DNA of 27,066 nucleotides, taken from positions 1 to 27,066 of IMG/VR virus record IMGVR_UViG_3300025870_000059; one strand, written 5' to 3'. The stretch comes from a virus. This document shows positions 18,793-26,463 of this stretch, one piece after another. The notes under the pieces were generated by a model. It worked only from the letters and a program-made list of their open reading frames with translations, did no database searches and had not been told where the DNA came from. Each line of letters opens with the position of its first letter. The stretch's first letter is position 1. The position numbers and the translations under genes were made by a program.

Positions 18793-21612
18793 ATGGGCGT
18801 ACATTACGGACCAAGACCCACAGGCAATTTGCCACCGATAACAACGCCGCCAACGGCAGATCCAGCTACGGGTAATACAAAACCAGTAAACCCGTCTAGT
18901 TGGACAAGAGAAAGCGACTGGCTAGCAATGCCAAACGTAGTTGAAACTGACCAAGTATTTTATGGGTTAGTTGCAATTCACGATGTGCCGCATAATTTTT
19001 TAACATTTAGAGCGCAAGGTGCTTATACAATTGACTGGGGTGACGGAACGCCTACTGAAAATTATTCAAGTAATGCAACAGCACGACATGATTATGATTG
19101 GAGCAGTGTTTCATCTTCTACATTAACTAGTAGAGGATATAGACAGTGCATGGTTACTGTAACACCGCAAGCCGGAAACAACCTTACAGCTATTAATTTA
19201 AATGATAAACATAACCAAGCAGGTCTAACAAACTATTCGTCATCTGGTTGGCTAGATATTAAATTTGCTATGAATAATGTAGGTACGTTCTACTTGTATA
19301 ACTCAGTATGGCGTCATTCTGTATTAGAAAGATGTCATTGGGTTGCATCGTCATGTAGTCAAACAAGTGGTAACCAATTGTTTAGACATTGTTGGGCTAT
19401 GCGATCAATACCAAACTTACCATTTGCTTCATTAACAGATTGCTACTTTATGTTTGGACACTGTGACAATTTAGGCGACGACGGATATCCAACATTACCT
19501 AGTACAGCAACATCAAACAATTTCCACTATATGTTCTATTTGAACAGACAGTTGCAAACTGCTCCTGTATTAGATACTGGTAATGCTACAAATATGAGTT
19601 ATATGTACCGACTTTGTTGTCGATTAAAGTATATACCTTCGCTTAATTTCCAAAATAATTTATATTCACAATACCAATTTCAAAACTGTTTTTGCTTAGA
19701 ATTATTTAGTGACGTGTCATGGGACTTTGCTAAAGTTACACGTTGCGAATATATGTTCTCAGGGTGTTATGCTATAAGATACTTACCAGCAATGGATACT
19801 AGTGCTGTAACACGTATGGACGGTATGTTCTTATCACTAAGGTCGTTGACAGAAATGCCAGAAGTTGATCTATCTGCGTGTACTAATGCGTATCGATTAA
19901 TGGAATCATGTACTAAAGTTAAGTATACACGATTTGTTGGTTCAAACTCAAATATTACACGAATGGACAGAATGTTCCTTGCATGTTATAGACTGGAATA
20001 TTTACCAGCTCTTGATACATCTAATATTGAAAGAGCTGATAACATGTTTAACGGTTGTATTAACCTTAAACGTTTAACTCAAGATACGTTTGATCTAAGT
20101 GCATGTACACGTATTAATGGTATGTTTGCAGGTATGAATCAGTTGAGAGTTGCACCTGTATTACTTAATTCTAGCTTAGTTGTTGACCTTGATAACTTGT
20201 TTACAAGTTGCTTCTACTTAACTGAAATTGGATATATTGATACACAAAGCGTTACTGACTTTTATCGTATGTTTATTAACTGTTACTCACTAACAGGTCT
20301 TGATTGGGAATTAGACTGTAGAAGTGCCACACGACTACGTGGTATTTTCCACAGTTGTATTTCATTGCGTAAATCACCAGCACTACGTAACCTTAACTTA
20401 GTTAATGAAGCAACCGAGTTCCGTGATTTATACTATAATTGTAATTCGCTGCAAGAATTTACAAATATAGAATTAGACACGTCGAATGCTACTACTTTTT
20501 ATTACATGTTCTATAACTGTTTGAGTTTAGCAACAATTCCGTTTAACTTTGATACAAGTAAGTGTATTGACATGCGTGGAATGTTTAGATACTGTCGTGT
20601 GTTAGAATCGTTTAATCAAACTAATAATGAATTTGATACTACATGGCTTCGTAACTATGATGCAATGTTTTGGGATTGTCATAATTTACAAGAAGTTCCG
20701 GATATTGAAATAAACAATATCAATACTGATATCAACGGAACCGCAGTTACTCAAAATACAAACTTAGATTATATTTTCTATGGCTGTTACAATCTTCGAG
20801 AAATTCCAGCTAACTTCTTTAACAAGACTTATTTAACTGCTGATGGCACTCCAAAGAGCTTTGACGGTTATAGATTGTTTACTAACTGTTTTACAATTAA
20901 TACATTACCGACAATGAGCTTCGGTCAAATCAATAGATTTTACCAATTCTTACAGAGTTGTCGTAATGTTGAATATCTACCAACAATGGATACTTCAAAT
21001 GGCGGCGACATGAGATACGCTTTTGCATACATGTATGCTCTTAGAGAAATGCCAGCTGGTGTTGATTTATCAAGTTGTACTAATGCATATGCATTTGCTA
21101 TCAACCCAAGAGCAATGATGTATCTTCCGGACTTAAATGGTCCTGGTGCAAGTTGTACAGACTTCCGTTACATGTTCTATGCCAGTGAGACTCTTTCGAA
21201 TGTAGATGCTACATTTGATACTAGCGGCGCAACAAATGTTGCACGTATGTGGGGATATTGTAGAGCACTTAAAAAGTTACCAGGAACTTATGATTTCAAT
21301 AATGTTACTACTGAGTCAACAAGTGCAGCAGCAGGTATAAATGAGTTTATTGTAGATTGTAGCTCACTACAAGAAGTTAATGTTATTAATGTACGTAGAC
21401 AGATGCATTTTAAAAACTCAAGTTTTGATAGAGATCAACTTGTAAATATGTTTAATAACTTAGTTGACAATAGTAGCCCTGAGTTAAAGCCAGACGGTAC
21501 AACACGGGCTACAGCATATACATTGTTTATAAGTGGTAACCTCGGATTGCAAACATTAACTCAAGCTGACAGAGATATAGCTCTTAATAAAAATTGGATT
21601 CTAAACGGATAA
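18793..21612 (+). CDS. BspA/DUF285-type leucine-rich-repeat virion protein (939 aa)
   Basis: ATG 18793 is preceded by AAGGAG (18778-18783). Residues about 75-110 (YTIDWGDGTPTENYSS...HDYDW) form a PKD-like beta segment. Residues about 199-858 hold roughly 25 repeats of about 26 residues with the pattern MF..C..L..LP.(L/M)DTS..T.(M), the signature of BspA-like LRRs (DUF285). Conserved Met-Phe and Cys pairs would line the solenoid core. The C-terminus (LQTLTQADRDIALNKNW) is like other phage members I recall. No signal peptide is present, as expected for a virion protein assembled in the host cytoplasm. The neighbouring fibre genes suggest a host-recognition tip or adhesin-like fibre. The repeats are diverged, so this is an old expansion rather than a recent one. 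Confidence 0.85.
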   Translation: MGVHYGPRPTGNLPPITTPPTADPATGNTKPVNPSSWTRESDWLAMPNVVETDQVFYGLVAIHDVPHNFLTFRAQGAYTIDWGDGTPTENYSSNATARHDYDWSSVSSSTLTSRGYRQCMVTVTPQAGNNLTAINLNDKHNQAGLTNYSSSGWLDIKFAMNNVGTFYLYNSVWRHSVLERCHWVASSCSQTSGNQLFRHCWAMRSIPNLPFASLTDCYFMFGHCDNLGDDGYPTLPSTATSNNFHYMFYLNRQLQTAPVLDTGNATNMSYMYRLCCRLKYIPSLNFQNNLYSQYQFQNCFCLELFSDVSWDFAKVTRCEYMFSGCYAIRYLPAMDTSAVTRMDGMFLSLRSLTEMPEVDLSACTNAYRLMESCTKVKYTRFVGSNSNITRMDRMFLACYRLEYLPALDTSNIERADNMFNGCINLKRLTQDTFDLSACTRINGMFAGMNQLRVAPVLLNSSLVVDLDNLFTSCFYLTEIGYIDTQSVTDFYRMFINCYSLTGLDWELDCRSATRLRGIFHSCISLRKSPALRNLNLVNEATEFRDLYYNCNSLQEFTNIELDTSNATTFYYMFYNCLSLATIPFNFDTSKCIDMRGMFRYCRVLESFNQTNNEFDTTWLRNYDAMFWDCHNLQEVPDIEINNINTDINGTAVTQNTNLDYIFYGCYNLREIPANFFNKTYLTADGTPKSFDGYRLFTNCFTINTLPTMSFGQINRFYQFLQSCRNVEYLPTMDTSNGGDMRYAFAYMYALREMPAGVDLSSCTNAYAFAINPRAMMYLPDLNGPGASCTDFRYMFYASETLSNVDATFDTSGATNVARMWGYCRALKKLPGTYDFNNVTTESTSAAAGINEFIVDCSSLQEVNVINVRRQMHFKNSSFDRDQLVNMFNNLVDNSSPELKPDGTTRATAYTLFISGNLGLQTLTQADRDIALNKNWILNG

Positions 21613-21622
21613 GGTAACAAAA

Positions 21623-22114
21623 ATGACAGAAATTACAGAAATAACGCAAGACACACAGTCGGGATTTTATTGCATGAATGACGGAGACTTGGGGTTTGCT
21701 CCAAACTTTGTTCAGTGGCCTGATGGCACAACTATTCAGCGTTCAGAGAAAGATACTTATAGCTATCCTGTCAATGGATATAGTTGGTTTGACTCACGAT
21801 CAGCAGCAAAAAGATTTTTTAATCATGTTGACGAGCCGCAAGGCGATGCTACATTAGTAGATGCAGAAGACATGCAGTTTGGAACGTCTTCAAATTCATA
21901 TATTGTTGGACCAATTCCGCCCGACAACGATCCAGACGATGACGATCAAGGCATACTAGAAAAACCAGATCCTTATATTGAAGACGGACCTTTGCCAAAC
22001 CCTATTGGACTAGCGTATGAAATTGATATGCCTCCTGCACATGCAGAAGATGCCCACTTAGCTGACCCGTATGAATTTGATCCTACATTGGAAATGGATG
22101 TTCCGCATCAGTAA
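21623..22114 (+). CDS. Acidic protein of unknown function after the LRR gene (163 aa)
   Basis: Starts 10 nt after the LRR gene with a modest SD (AAGG, 21611-21614, overlapping the upstream stop). The N-terminal half is mixed (GFYCMNDGDLGFAPNFVQWP, YSWFDSRSAAKRFFNHVDEP). The C-terminal half is very acidic and Pro-rich (PPDNDPDDDDQGI, DPYIEDGPLPNP, PYEFDPTLEMD). I do not recognise a family. Tight coupling to the LRR gene suggests a partner, such as a fibre assembly chaperone or connector. Last gene before the convergent terminator. Confidence 0.75.
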   Translation: MTEITEITQDTQSGFYCMNDGDLGFAPNFVQWPDGTTIQRSEKDTYSYPVNGYSWFDSRSAAKRFFNHVDEPQGDATLVDAEDMQFGTSSNSYIVGPIPPDNDPDDDDQGILEKPDPYIEDGPLPNPIGLAYEIDMPPAHAEDAHLADPYEFDPTLEMDVPHQ

Positions 22115-22120
22115 TAAAAC

Positions 22121-22144
22121 AAAAGGACCGTAATGGTCCTTTTT
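22121..22144. terminator. Bidirectional hairpin terminator between convergent operons
   Basis: A 9-bp perfect stem (AAAAGGACC at 22121-22129, GGTCCTTTT at 22135-22143) encloses the loop GTAAT. T-rich sequence follows on the + strand (TTTTT, 22140-22144), and the A-run gives a matching U-tract on the - strand. It sits between the stops of the acidic protein (+) and the Nudix gene (-) and overlaps the Nudix stop codon. Confidence 0.85.
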
Positions 22145-22574
22145 ATATTAAATCCATTACGTCAAATATTGTTTCTAATTTATTAACTATAATTTTTGTA
22201 GAAAAACTTCTGCGCAACCCTTGATGTAAGGGTTTAGGCGCATCTCTAATTTCACTCCATGCCCAGCCTTTGTGTTCATTGCTTAGAATAGGTAAAAACT
22301 CTTCATCTACTACACATAGATATGTATGAAAGTTAAATTTTTCATCGCTAGAAATAAACGTTTCTAATGGAATTGATTTGAGTATGTGAGGTAGGAAACC
22401 TATTTCTTCTTCAACTTCTCGTTGTAGACCTTGCCATGCACTTTCGTCTTTTAAATTAGTGCCGCCAACAAGTCCCCAAGTACCGCGATTTTTACCTTCG
22501 GCCTTTTGTAATAAAAATATTCTTTTGGTTTGCTTTGAATAAAAAAGCGCACCACTGCAAACTATCTCGGTCAT
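22143..22574 (-). CDS. Nudix hydrolase (143 aa)
   Basis: Residues 38-60 match the Nudix box GX5EX7REUXEEXGU exactly: Gly38, Glu44, Arg52-Glu53, Glu56-Glu57 and Gly59. The conserved WGLVGG strand precedes it and a short C-terminal helix follows. Nudix enzymes hydrolyse nucleoside diphosphates linked to another moiety (dNTPs, nucleotide sugars, dinucleoside polyphosphates, RNA caps); the substrate cannot be read from the sequence. It starts 8 nt after the gp15 stop with no strong SD, so it is probably translated from the neck/tail-completion transcript. Finding a nucleotide-cleaning enzyme at the end of a structural operon is unusual. Confidence 0.92.
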   Translation of the reverse strand: MTEIVCSGALFYSKQTKRIFLLQKAEGKNRGTWGLVGGTNLKDESAWQGLQREVEEEIGFLPHILKSIPLETFISSDEKFNFHTYLCVVDEEFLPILSNEHKGWAWSEIRDAPKPLHQGLRRSFSTKIIVNKLETIFDVMDLI

Positions 22575-22582
22575 ACTAATAG

Positions 22583-24052
22583 TTAGCCGTCGAGCTGCAT
22601 TCCCCAGGTTCCTCCTGAGTATTCACCTTCGTATGAACGTATCCAAAACTCTCCGGTCCATTTATATTGATAAGATGTATTAAGATTAGTTACGTATGTA
22701 ACTGTTGACGTTTCACTTGCATCAAATACAATTGACCAAGCACTGCCGTCCCATTCAACAATGTCGTTTTCGCCAGCAATAAAGTCACTATTATTAGAAT
22801 TTTTCCAAGCATCTGATCCGTCTGTGTTTTCTAAATTACCAATATCGCCTAGTAACATTAATCGTATACCAGGTGACTTTTCTTGTGTAGGATCAAATCT
22901 TAATGGATCAACAATATAATCAATTGATGTTCTTGTTCCTGCAGGACCTGTAATAGCAGTATCGTCTCTAAACTCATCAAAGTTAATAACAATAGTTGTT
23001 ACGTCTAATGGGTTAATTGTAAATGTTCCTGCAATGTAAGTATCGCTATCGTCTGTTTTTAGATACAGTTTACTAACTCCTGCTTTATACGATCCAGGAA
23101 CTGCTTCAACTAGTTCTTCCCAACTAACTTCGCCTACGTTATTTCGATTTATAAGTTGTGCTTCGTTACCAAGTACCATTAATCCGTAATTTTGATAAGT
23201 GGAAGCAGATACTAAATGATCCCATCTAAATGTAGTATCGATATCCATTACGCCATCGCCGGCGTTTGGAAATTCTCCTTTGTCTACTACAGTTTCAGAT
23301 TCGCTACCAACGGCTTTAAATATAGGATCTGCACCGTCTTGCGCACCAATGTTAAGATTAACACCTAGTTCGATAGATCCTGAACTTTCGTTAAACATGT
23401 TACTAATAATGTTTGTAACAACACCGAGTCGTTTAACCTTTGTAGGAGGCGATATGTATATCGGACTACTAAATTGTAATTGTCCTACATCAATATCGCT
23501 ATCAACACCTACCGGAATACTTTTACTACTAAATGTAACTCCTTCTAAGTCAACTACACTTAGACTTGTCCAATCTACATAATTATCTGTTGTTTGTATT
23601 TCAAAACTAGGATTAAACAATACAAGTATTTGCTCCATTATTTGTAACTTTTGTTCAGTATTACTTGCCCATATATCAACACTCATTTTTAATATATATG
23701 GACTTGGCATTGCACGTTCAACAGTATAGTTTTTGCCTTGTTTATTTAGATACTCGTTATTATTTTCATCGTATGCACGTTCTCTAATATGTACTTTACT
23801 AACTAAACTTGCATCTGCTGTCCTTGTGCGATCCATTTCTAAACCTGTGACATATACACTCATTCTAGGAGCACTTGGCAATTTATTTTCAGAGTTGTCA
23901 CGTATAATACCTGCAACCTGTCTAGTTAAATCACCGTACATAACCGGAACCTGTGTTTCATTTCCGTTACCGTCTTGTACTTTGAAGTGACTCATAAGTC
24001 TAATCATTTGAGTAATATAACGTCTAATTTGTCCGTCGTAAAAGAAATCCAT
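22583..24052 (-). CDS. 15: Tail completion / sheath stabiliser protein, T4 gp15-like (489 aa)
   Basis: The N-terminus (FFYDGQIRRYITQMIRLMSH) aligns with T4 gp15 (YFYN..FRRY.TLM..LFS). Other shared features are VPVMYGDLTRQV (T4: VPITYAS), PRMSVYVTGLEMD, the P.PYILKMSVDIWASN...QIMEQILVLFNPSF block (T4: PSPIKMIYELSI...QIVEQILPYFQPHF) and a late PPTKVKRLG strand. gp15 forms the hexameric ring that ends the tail tube and sheath and joins it to the neck. T4 gp15 is about 270 residues; here an extra C-terminal region of about 220 residues (from about residue 265) carries DIVEWDGSAWSIVFDAS and YQYKWTGEFWIRSYEG, beta-rich and unlike T4. The start ATG overlaps the gp14 stop (TAATG), implying translational coupling. 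Confidence 0.85.
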   Translation of the reverse strand: MDFFYDGQIRRYITQMIRLMSHFKVQDGNGNETQVPVMYGDLTRQVAGIIRDNSENKLPSAPRMSVYVTGLEMDRTRTADASLVSKVHIRERAYDENNNEYLNKQGKNYTVERAMPSPYILKMSVDIWASNTEQKLQIMEQILVLFNPSFEIQTTDNYVDWTSLSVVDLEGVTFSSKSIPVGVDSDIDVGQLQFSSPIYISPPTKVKRLGVVTNIISNMFNESSGSIELGVNLNIGAQDGADPIFKAVGSESETVVDKGEFPNAGDGVMDIDTTFRWDHLVSASTYQNYGLMVLGNEAQLINRNNVGEVSWEELVEAVPGSYKAGVSKLYLKTDDSDTYIAGTFTINPLDVTTIVINFDEFRDDTAITGPAGTRTSIDYIVDPLRFDPTQEKSPGIRLMLLGDIGNLENTDGSDAWKNSNNSDFIAGENDIVEWDGSAWSIVFDASETSTVTYVTNLNTSYQYKWTGEFWIRSYEGEYSGGTWGMQLDG

Positions 24053-25275
24053 TATGTGTTATCCGCCTTGGGTCGTAGTGCTTTTGATAGTGCTTGCTTT
24101 TCTGTAACAGGATCGCCACCAATATCGCTAACTGTATCATTATTAATAAACGATGTAAGTTGAGTTTTTCTTTCACTTGTGTTAGACATTGTCATTCTAA
24201 CATCGTCATACATTCTTAGCCATCTCTGCCCGTCAAACTTAAATAGTCTGTTTGGCAAATAGTCAGTACGTAAAAAATAATCACCTGCGTCATTTTCTGC
24301 TGGGAAGTTAATACCACTTCCAAATGCAGCACCGTTTGGTGGCTCACCATTACTTACTAAGTATCCGGTATAACCAGATTTACTAGGAGCACTTGCATTA
24401 GGATCTTCAACAGTATTAATACTTGCTTTTCCACGATCGTCTACATCTACAGTATAGTAATGACTTGTATCATAACCGCTTTTAGGAGCATCTGCTTCAG
24501 CTTCTGAAAGTACAGCATTGTTAATTTGCATTTCTTTTTCGTAAGTGCTAAGTAAATCTCGTAAAGTATTATCTTGGTATTGTTGCCAATATACTGTGTC
24601 TGTAGGAAGGTTGCCTATAGTTTCTTGTATAACTTCGTATAGTACACCTTTATATTTTATAGTCTCACCTATAGCATATGTAATAGTTTCGTCATAATCA
24701 CCTAAAAATAAATCATCATTTTCAGGACGTTCTAAAATATCTTTATATTCTTGACTATCAACTATTGCTTTTAATTTTAGTCTATATAAATGTGGATACC
24801 ATGTAGGAGAAAATCCTTCAGCTGCTCTGTTAACGTCTTCAACTACATAATATCTTTTAAGACTTGTAGCAAAATCATTCTCAGCATATTCGTCTTTTAA
24901 GTGGGGCAGTTCTATAACATCCCCACTCATAATTTTTCTTCCGATTGCAGTAACACTTGATGTAATATGTATAGTCATAAACAAAGTATCATTACTTAGA
25001 AACAAACCAAACTGGCTTAAATCAAAATCAATATCTTGTATATTGTATACAGCTCTAACAGTGTATATGTCGGAATCGTATTTACGATCTCTATTTTCTA
25101 AAAATAGCAAATCTTGTATTTGTGTATGATCCTTTACTGAATCACCATCGTCTGTACCTATATACTTGTGTATATTAATATCAGTACCGCCGATAGTAAA
25201 CATTTCATAGATACGTTGATCTATAAATTTGTAATCATTACCTTTTTGTGGTTTGTATAAACTTAATCTTGGCAT
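24052..25275 (-). CDS. 14: Neck protein, T4 gp14-like, with C-terminal insert (407 aa)
   Basis: Residues about 1-185 (PRLSLYKPQKGNDYKFIDQR, FTIGGTDINIHKYIG, IMSGDVIELPHL, RYYVVEDVNRAAEGFSPTWYPHLYRLKL) follow the T4 gp14 plan, including the GD.I.(L/F)P turn. gp14 with gp13 forms the neck that seals the packaged head and receives the tail. T4 gp14 is about 256 residues. The extra part includes a CBM-like module (YDETITYAIGETIKYKGVLY...YW, about residues 208-250) and GDYFLRTDYLPNRLFKFDGQRW near residue 345. The start is uncertain: ATG 25275 or 25281. The longer frame back to TTG 25329 would cross the promoter and is rejected. No SD is visible. The stop overlaps the gp15 start by 1 nt. Confidence 0.8.
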   Translation of the reverse strand: MPRLSLYKPQKGNDYKFIDQRIYEMFTIGGTDINIHKYIGTDDGDSVKDHTQIQDLLFLENRDRKYDSDIYTVRAVYNIQDIDFDLSQFGLFLSNDTLFMTIHITSSVTAIGRKIMSGDVIELPHLKDEYAENDFATSLKRYYVVEDVNRAAEGFSPTWYPHLYRLKLKAIVDSQEYKDILERPENDDLFLGDYDETITYAIGETIKYKGVLYEVIQETIGNLPTDTVYWQQYQDNTLRDLLSTYEKEMQINNAVLSEAEADAPKSGYDTSHYYTVDVDDRGKASINTVEDPNASAPSKSGYTGYLVSNGEPPNGAAFGSGINFPAENDAGDYFLRTDYLPNRLFKFDGQRWLRMYDDVRMTMSNTSERKTQLTSFINNDTVSDIGGDPVTEKQALSKALRPKADNT

Positions 25276-25280
25276 ATACA

Positions 25281-25288
25281 TATTTATC
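25281..25288 (-). promoter_or_regulatory. Putative late promoter GATAAATA driving gp14-gp15-Nudix
   Basis: On the - strand GATAAATA runs from 25288 to 25281. If it occupies -13 to -6 as in T4, +1 falls at 25275, the A of an ATG that opens the conserved MPRLSLY sequence. It overlaps the alternative ATG at 25281 by one base. It faces away from a second copy at 25303-25310. Confidence 0.55.
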
Positions 25289-25302
25289 GAAAAGGCTTTA
25301 AT

Positions 25303-25310
25303 GATAAATA
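25303..25310 (+). promoter_or_regulatory. Putative late promoter GATAAATA driving gp13
   Basis: The third + strand copy of the octamer in a short intergenic space. Predicted start near 25316 gives a 16-nt leader with GGAG (25318-25321) before ATG 25332. It forms an inverted pair with the gp14 promoter, separated by 14 bases. Confidence 0.6.
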
Positions 25311-25331
25311 CTAGTACGGAGACAATCAATA

Positions 25332-26093
25332 ATGACAGATATAATTAAGCAAAAACAAGAAGTTTATGATTACGTTCATACGCTATTAGGTGGCGGGATG
25401 GTCGATGTTGAACTTGATCCTGCACATTACGAAATAGGATTAGGCAAAGCATTGTCAAAATATAGACAACGAAGCGATCACAGTGTAGAAGAATCGTATA
25501 TTTTCTTACCATTAATAGAAGACACTAACGATTATATTTTACCAAAAGAAGTAATTGAAGTCAGAAAGATTTTCCGTAGATCAATTGGTTCAAGAACAGG
25601 CAATGGCGGTGGTGGTACAGTATTTGAACCATTTAACCTTGCATATACAAACACATATTTACTAAGTGGCTCTACTCAAATGGGCGGACTAGCAACATAT
25701 GATATGTTTGCTCAATACCAAGAATTAGTTGGTAGAATGTTTGGATCATATATTGAATTTAAATGGAACTCTCCAACTAAAAAACTTACATTATTCCAAC
25801 GTCCAAGAGCAAATGAAGAAGTATTATTAATGTGTTATAATCATAGGCCAGATAGTCAGTTATTAGAAGACTACCTTGCAAGCCAGTGGATTAAAGATTA
25901 CACATTGGCTAACTGCAAATATATGCTAGGAGAAGCACGTAGTAAGTTTGCTACTATTGCTGGACCACAAGGCGGAACAAGTCTTAATGGTGACACACTT
26001 AAAGCAGAAGCCGTACAAGAAATGGAAAAACTAGAAGCCGACGTAAGCAACCAAGTTGCTGGTGGAGCAGGCTACGGTTTCCTAATTGGTTAA
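25332..26093 (+). CDS. 13: Neck / head completion protein, T4 gp13-like (253 aa)
   Basis: The N-terminal region (YDYVHTLLGGGMVDVELDPA, ALSKYRQRSDHSVEESYIFL, NDYILPKEVIEVRKIFRR) parallels T4 gp13 (YALKRLGAPVINIEVSEEQV, DAIRFFFQYHNEGSEELHI, YITLPEHVHAVTEMV). Shared traits are a short helix, a V.(V/I)E(L/V) strand, a D/GI..AL..Y helix, a linking strand and then a (Y/I).LP..V..V stretch. The second half (LFQRPRANEEVLLMCYNHRP, QWIKDYTLANCKYMLGEARS, helical SLNGDTLKAEAVQEMEKLEADV) fits the family. gp13 works with gp14 at the portal vertex after DNA packaging. Length is near that of T4 gp13 (about 309) but shorter. It is transcribed opposite to gp14, unlike T4 where 13, 14 and 15 are consecutive and co-directional. 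Confidence 0.85.
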   Translation: MTDIIKQKQEVYDYVHTLLGGGMVDVELDPAHYEIGLGKALSKYRQRSDHSVEESYIFLPLIEDTNDYILPKEVIEVRKIFRRSIGSRTGNGGGGTVFEPFNLAYTNTYLLSGSTQMGGLATYDMFAQYQELVGRMFGSYIEFKWNSPTKKLTLFQRPRANEEVLLMCYNHRPDSQLLEDYLASQWIKDYTLANCKYMLGEARSKFATIAGPQGGTSLNGDTLKAEAVQEMEKLEADVSNQVAGGAGYGFLIG

Positions 26094-26120
26094 AATACCC
26101 CAACGTTAGCGCCAACATTT

Positions 26121-26146
26121 TGTTATATTGTAAATACAATATAACA
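26121..26146. repeat. Perfect 26-base palindrome (12-bp arms, 2-nt spacer)
   Basis: TGTTATATTGTA (26121-26132), AA, then TACAATATAACA (26135-26146) are exact reverse complements. It ends one base before GGAGG, the SD of the 81-aa gene. No U-tract or GC-rich stem follows, so it is a poor terminator. It could be a repressor operator or an mRNA hairpin next to the ribosome site. A weaker 12-base imperfect palindrome (GTTAGCGCCAAC, 26105-26116) lies just upstream. Confidence 0.8.
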
Positions 26147-26158
26147 CGGAGGTACATA

Positions 26159-26404
26159 ATGTGTAGTCCATTTGTACGCAAAGAAGCCAATCGACTTAAC
26201 TGGTTAGTCAAAGGCCAATTAATTGACAGAAGCGAATCAGATGCTACTGTTGAAAAATTATACGATTCATATTTTAAAAGACTTTGGAATAATACTGAAA
26301 GAGCAGAATATGGTGCTATAGGATTTGAAGCAGCATACAAGGCTCGAGAAGCCGAACTATTATCTGAAGAAATGACATATGTTGCTAATCTAGGATACAA
26401 TTAA
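26159..26404 (+). CDS. Small protein of unknown function (81 aa)
   Basis: ATG 26159 was chosen over an upstream in-frame start at 26120, because GGAGG (26148-26152) lies 6 nt before it and the palindrome occupies the upstream codons. The protein is mostly helical and charged (FVRKEANRLNWLVKGQLIDR, ATVEKLYDSYFKRLWNN, FEAAYKAREAELLSEEMTYV), with no membrane segment or known motif. Its position between a late gene and an early-type gene, behind a perfect palindrome, suggests separate control. Function unknown. Confidence 0.7.
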   Translation: MCSPFVRKEANRLNWLVKGQLIDRSESDATVEKLYDSYFKRLWNNTERAEYGAIGFEAAYKAREAELLSEEMTYVANLGYN

Positions 26405-26406
26405 GG

Positions 26407-26435
26407 TTGACACACTTGCTTGTGTAGTGTATACT
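26407..26435 (+). promoter_or_regulatory. Host sigma70-like promoter before the kinase-like gene
   Basis: TTGACA (26407-26412) is a perfect -35 box. TATACT (26430-26435), 5/6 to consensus, follows after an ideal 17-bp spacer. A start near 26442 gives a leader of about 20 nt with AAGGAG before GTG 26464. It differs sharply from the GATAAATA late-type signals in the same window. Confidence 0.75.
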
Positions 26436-26463
26436 ATAAAGTATATTCAATAAGGAGTAATGC

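Noticed and set aside
18793-21612. Diversity-generating retroelement targeting the LRR or fibre genes
   Set aside because: No reverse transcriptase, no template repeat and no adenine-specific variation could be recognised in the window.
25276-25329. N-terminal extension of gp14 from TTG 25329
   Set aside because: It would translate through both late-promoter octamers, gives a hydrophobic leader unlike a neck protein, and conserved sequence begins at MPRLSLY.
26121-26146. Rho-independent terminator after gp13
   Set aside because: The stem is almost entirely A-T and is not followed by a T-run on either strand.
26120-26158. Upstream start for the 81-aa gene
   Set aside because: The extra 13 codons are the palindrome itself, and a good GGAGG sits correctly before ATG 26159.
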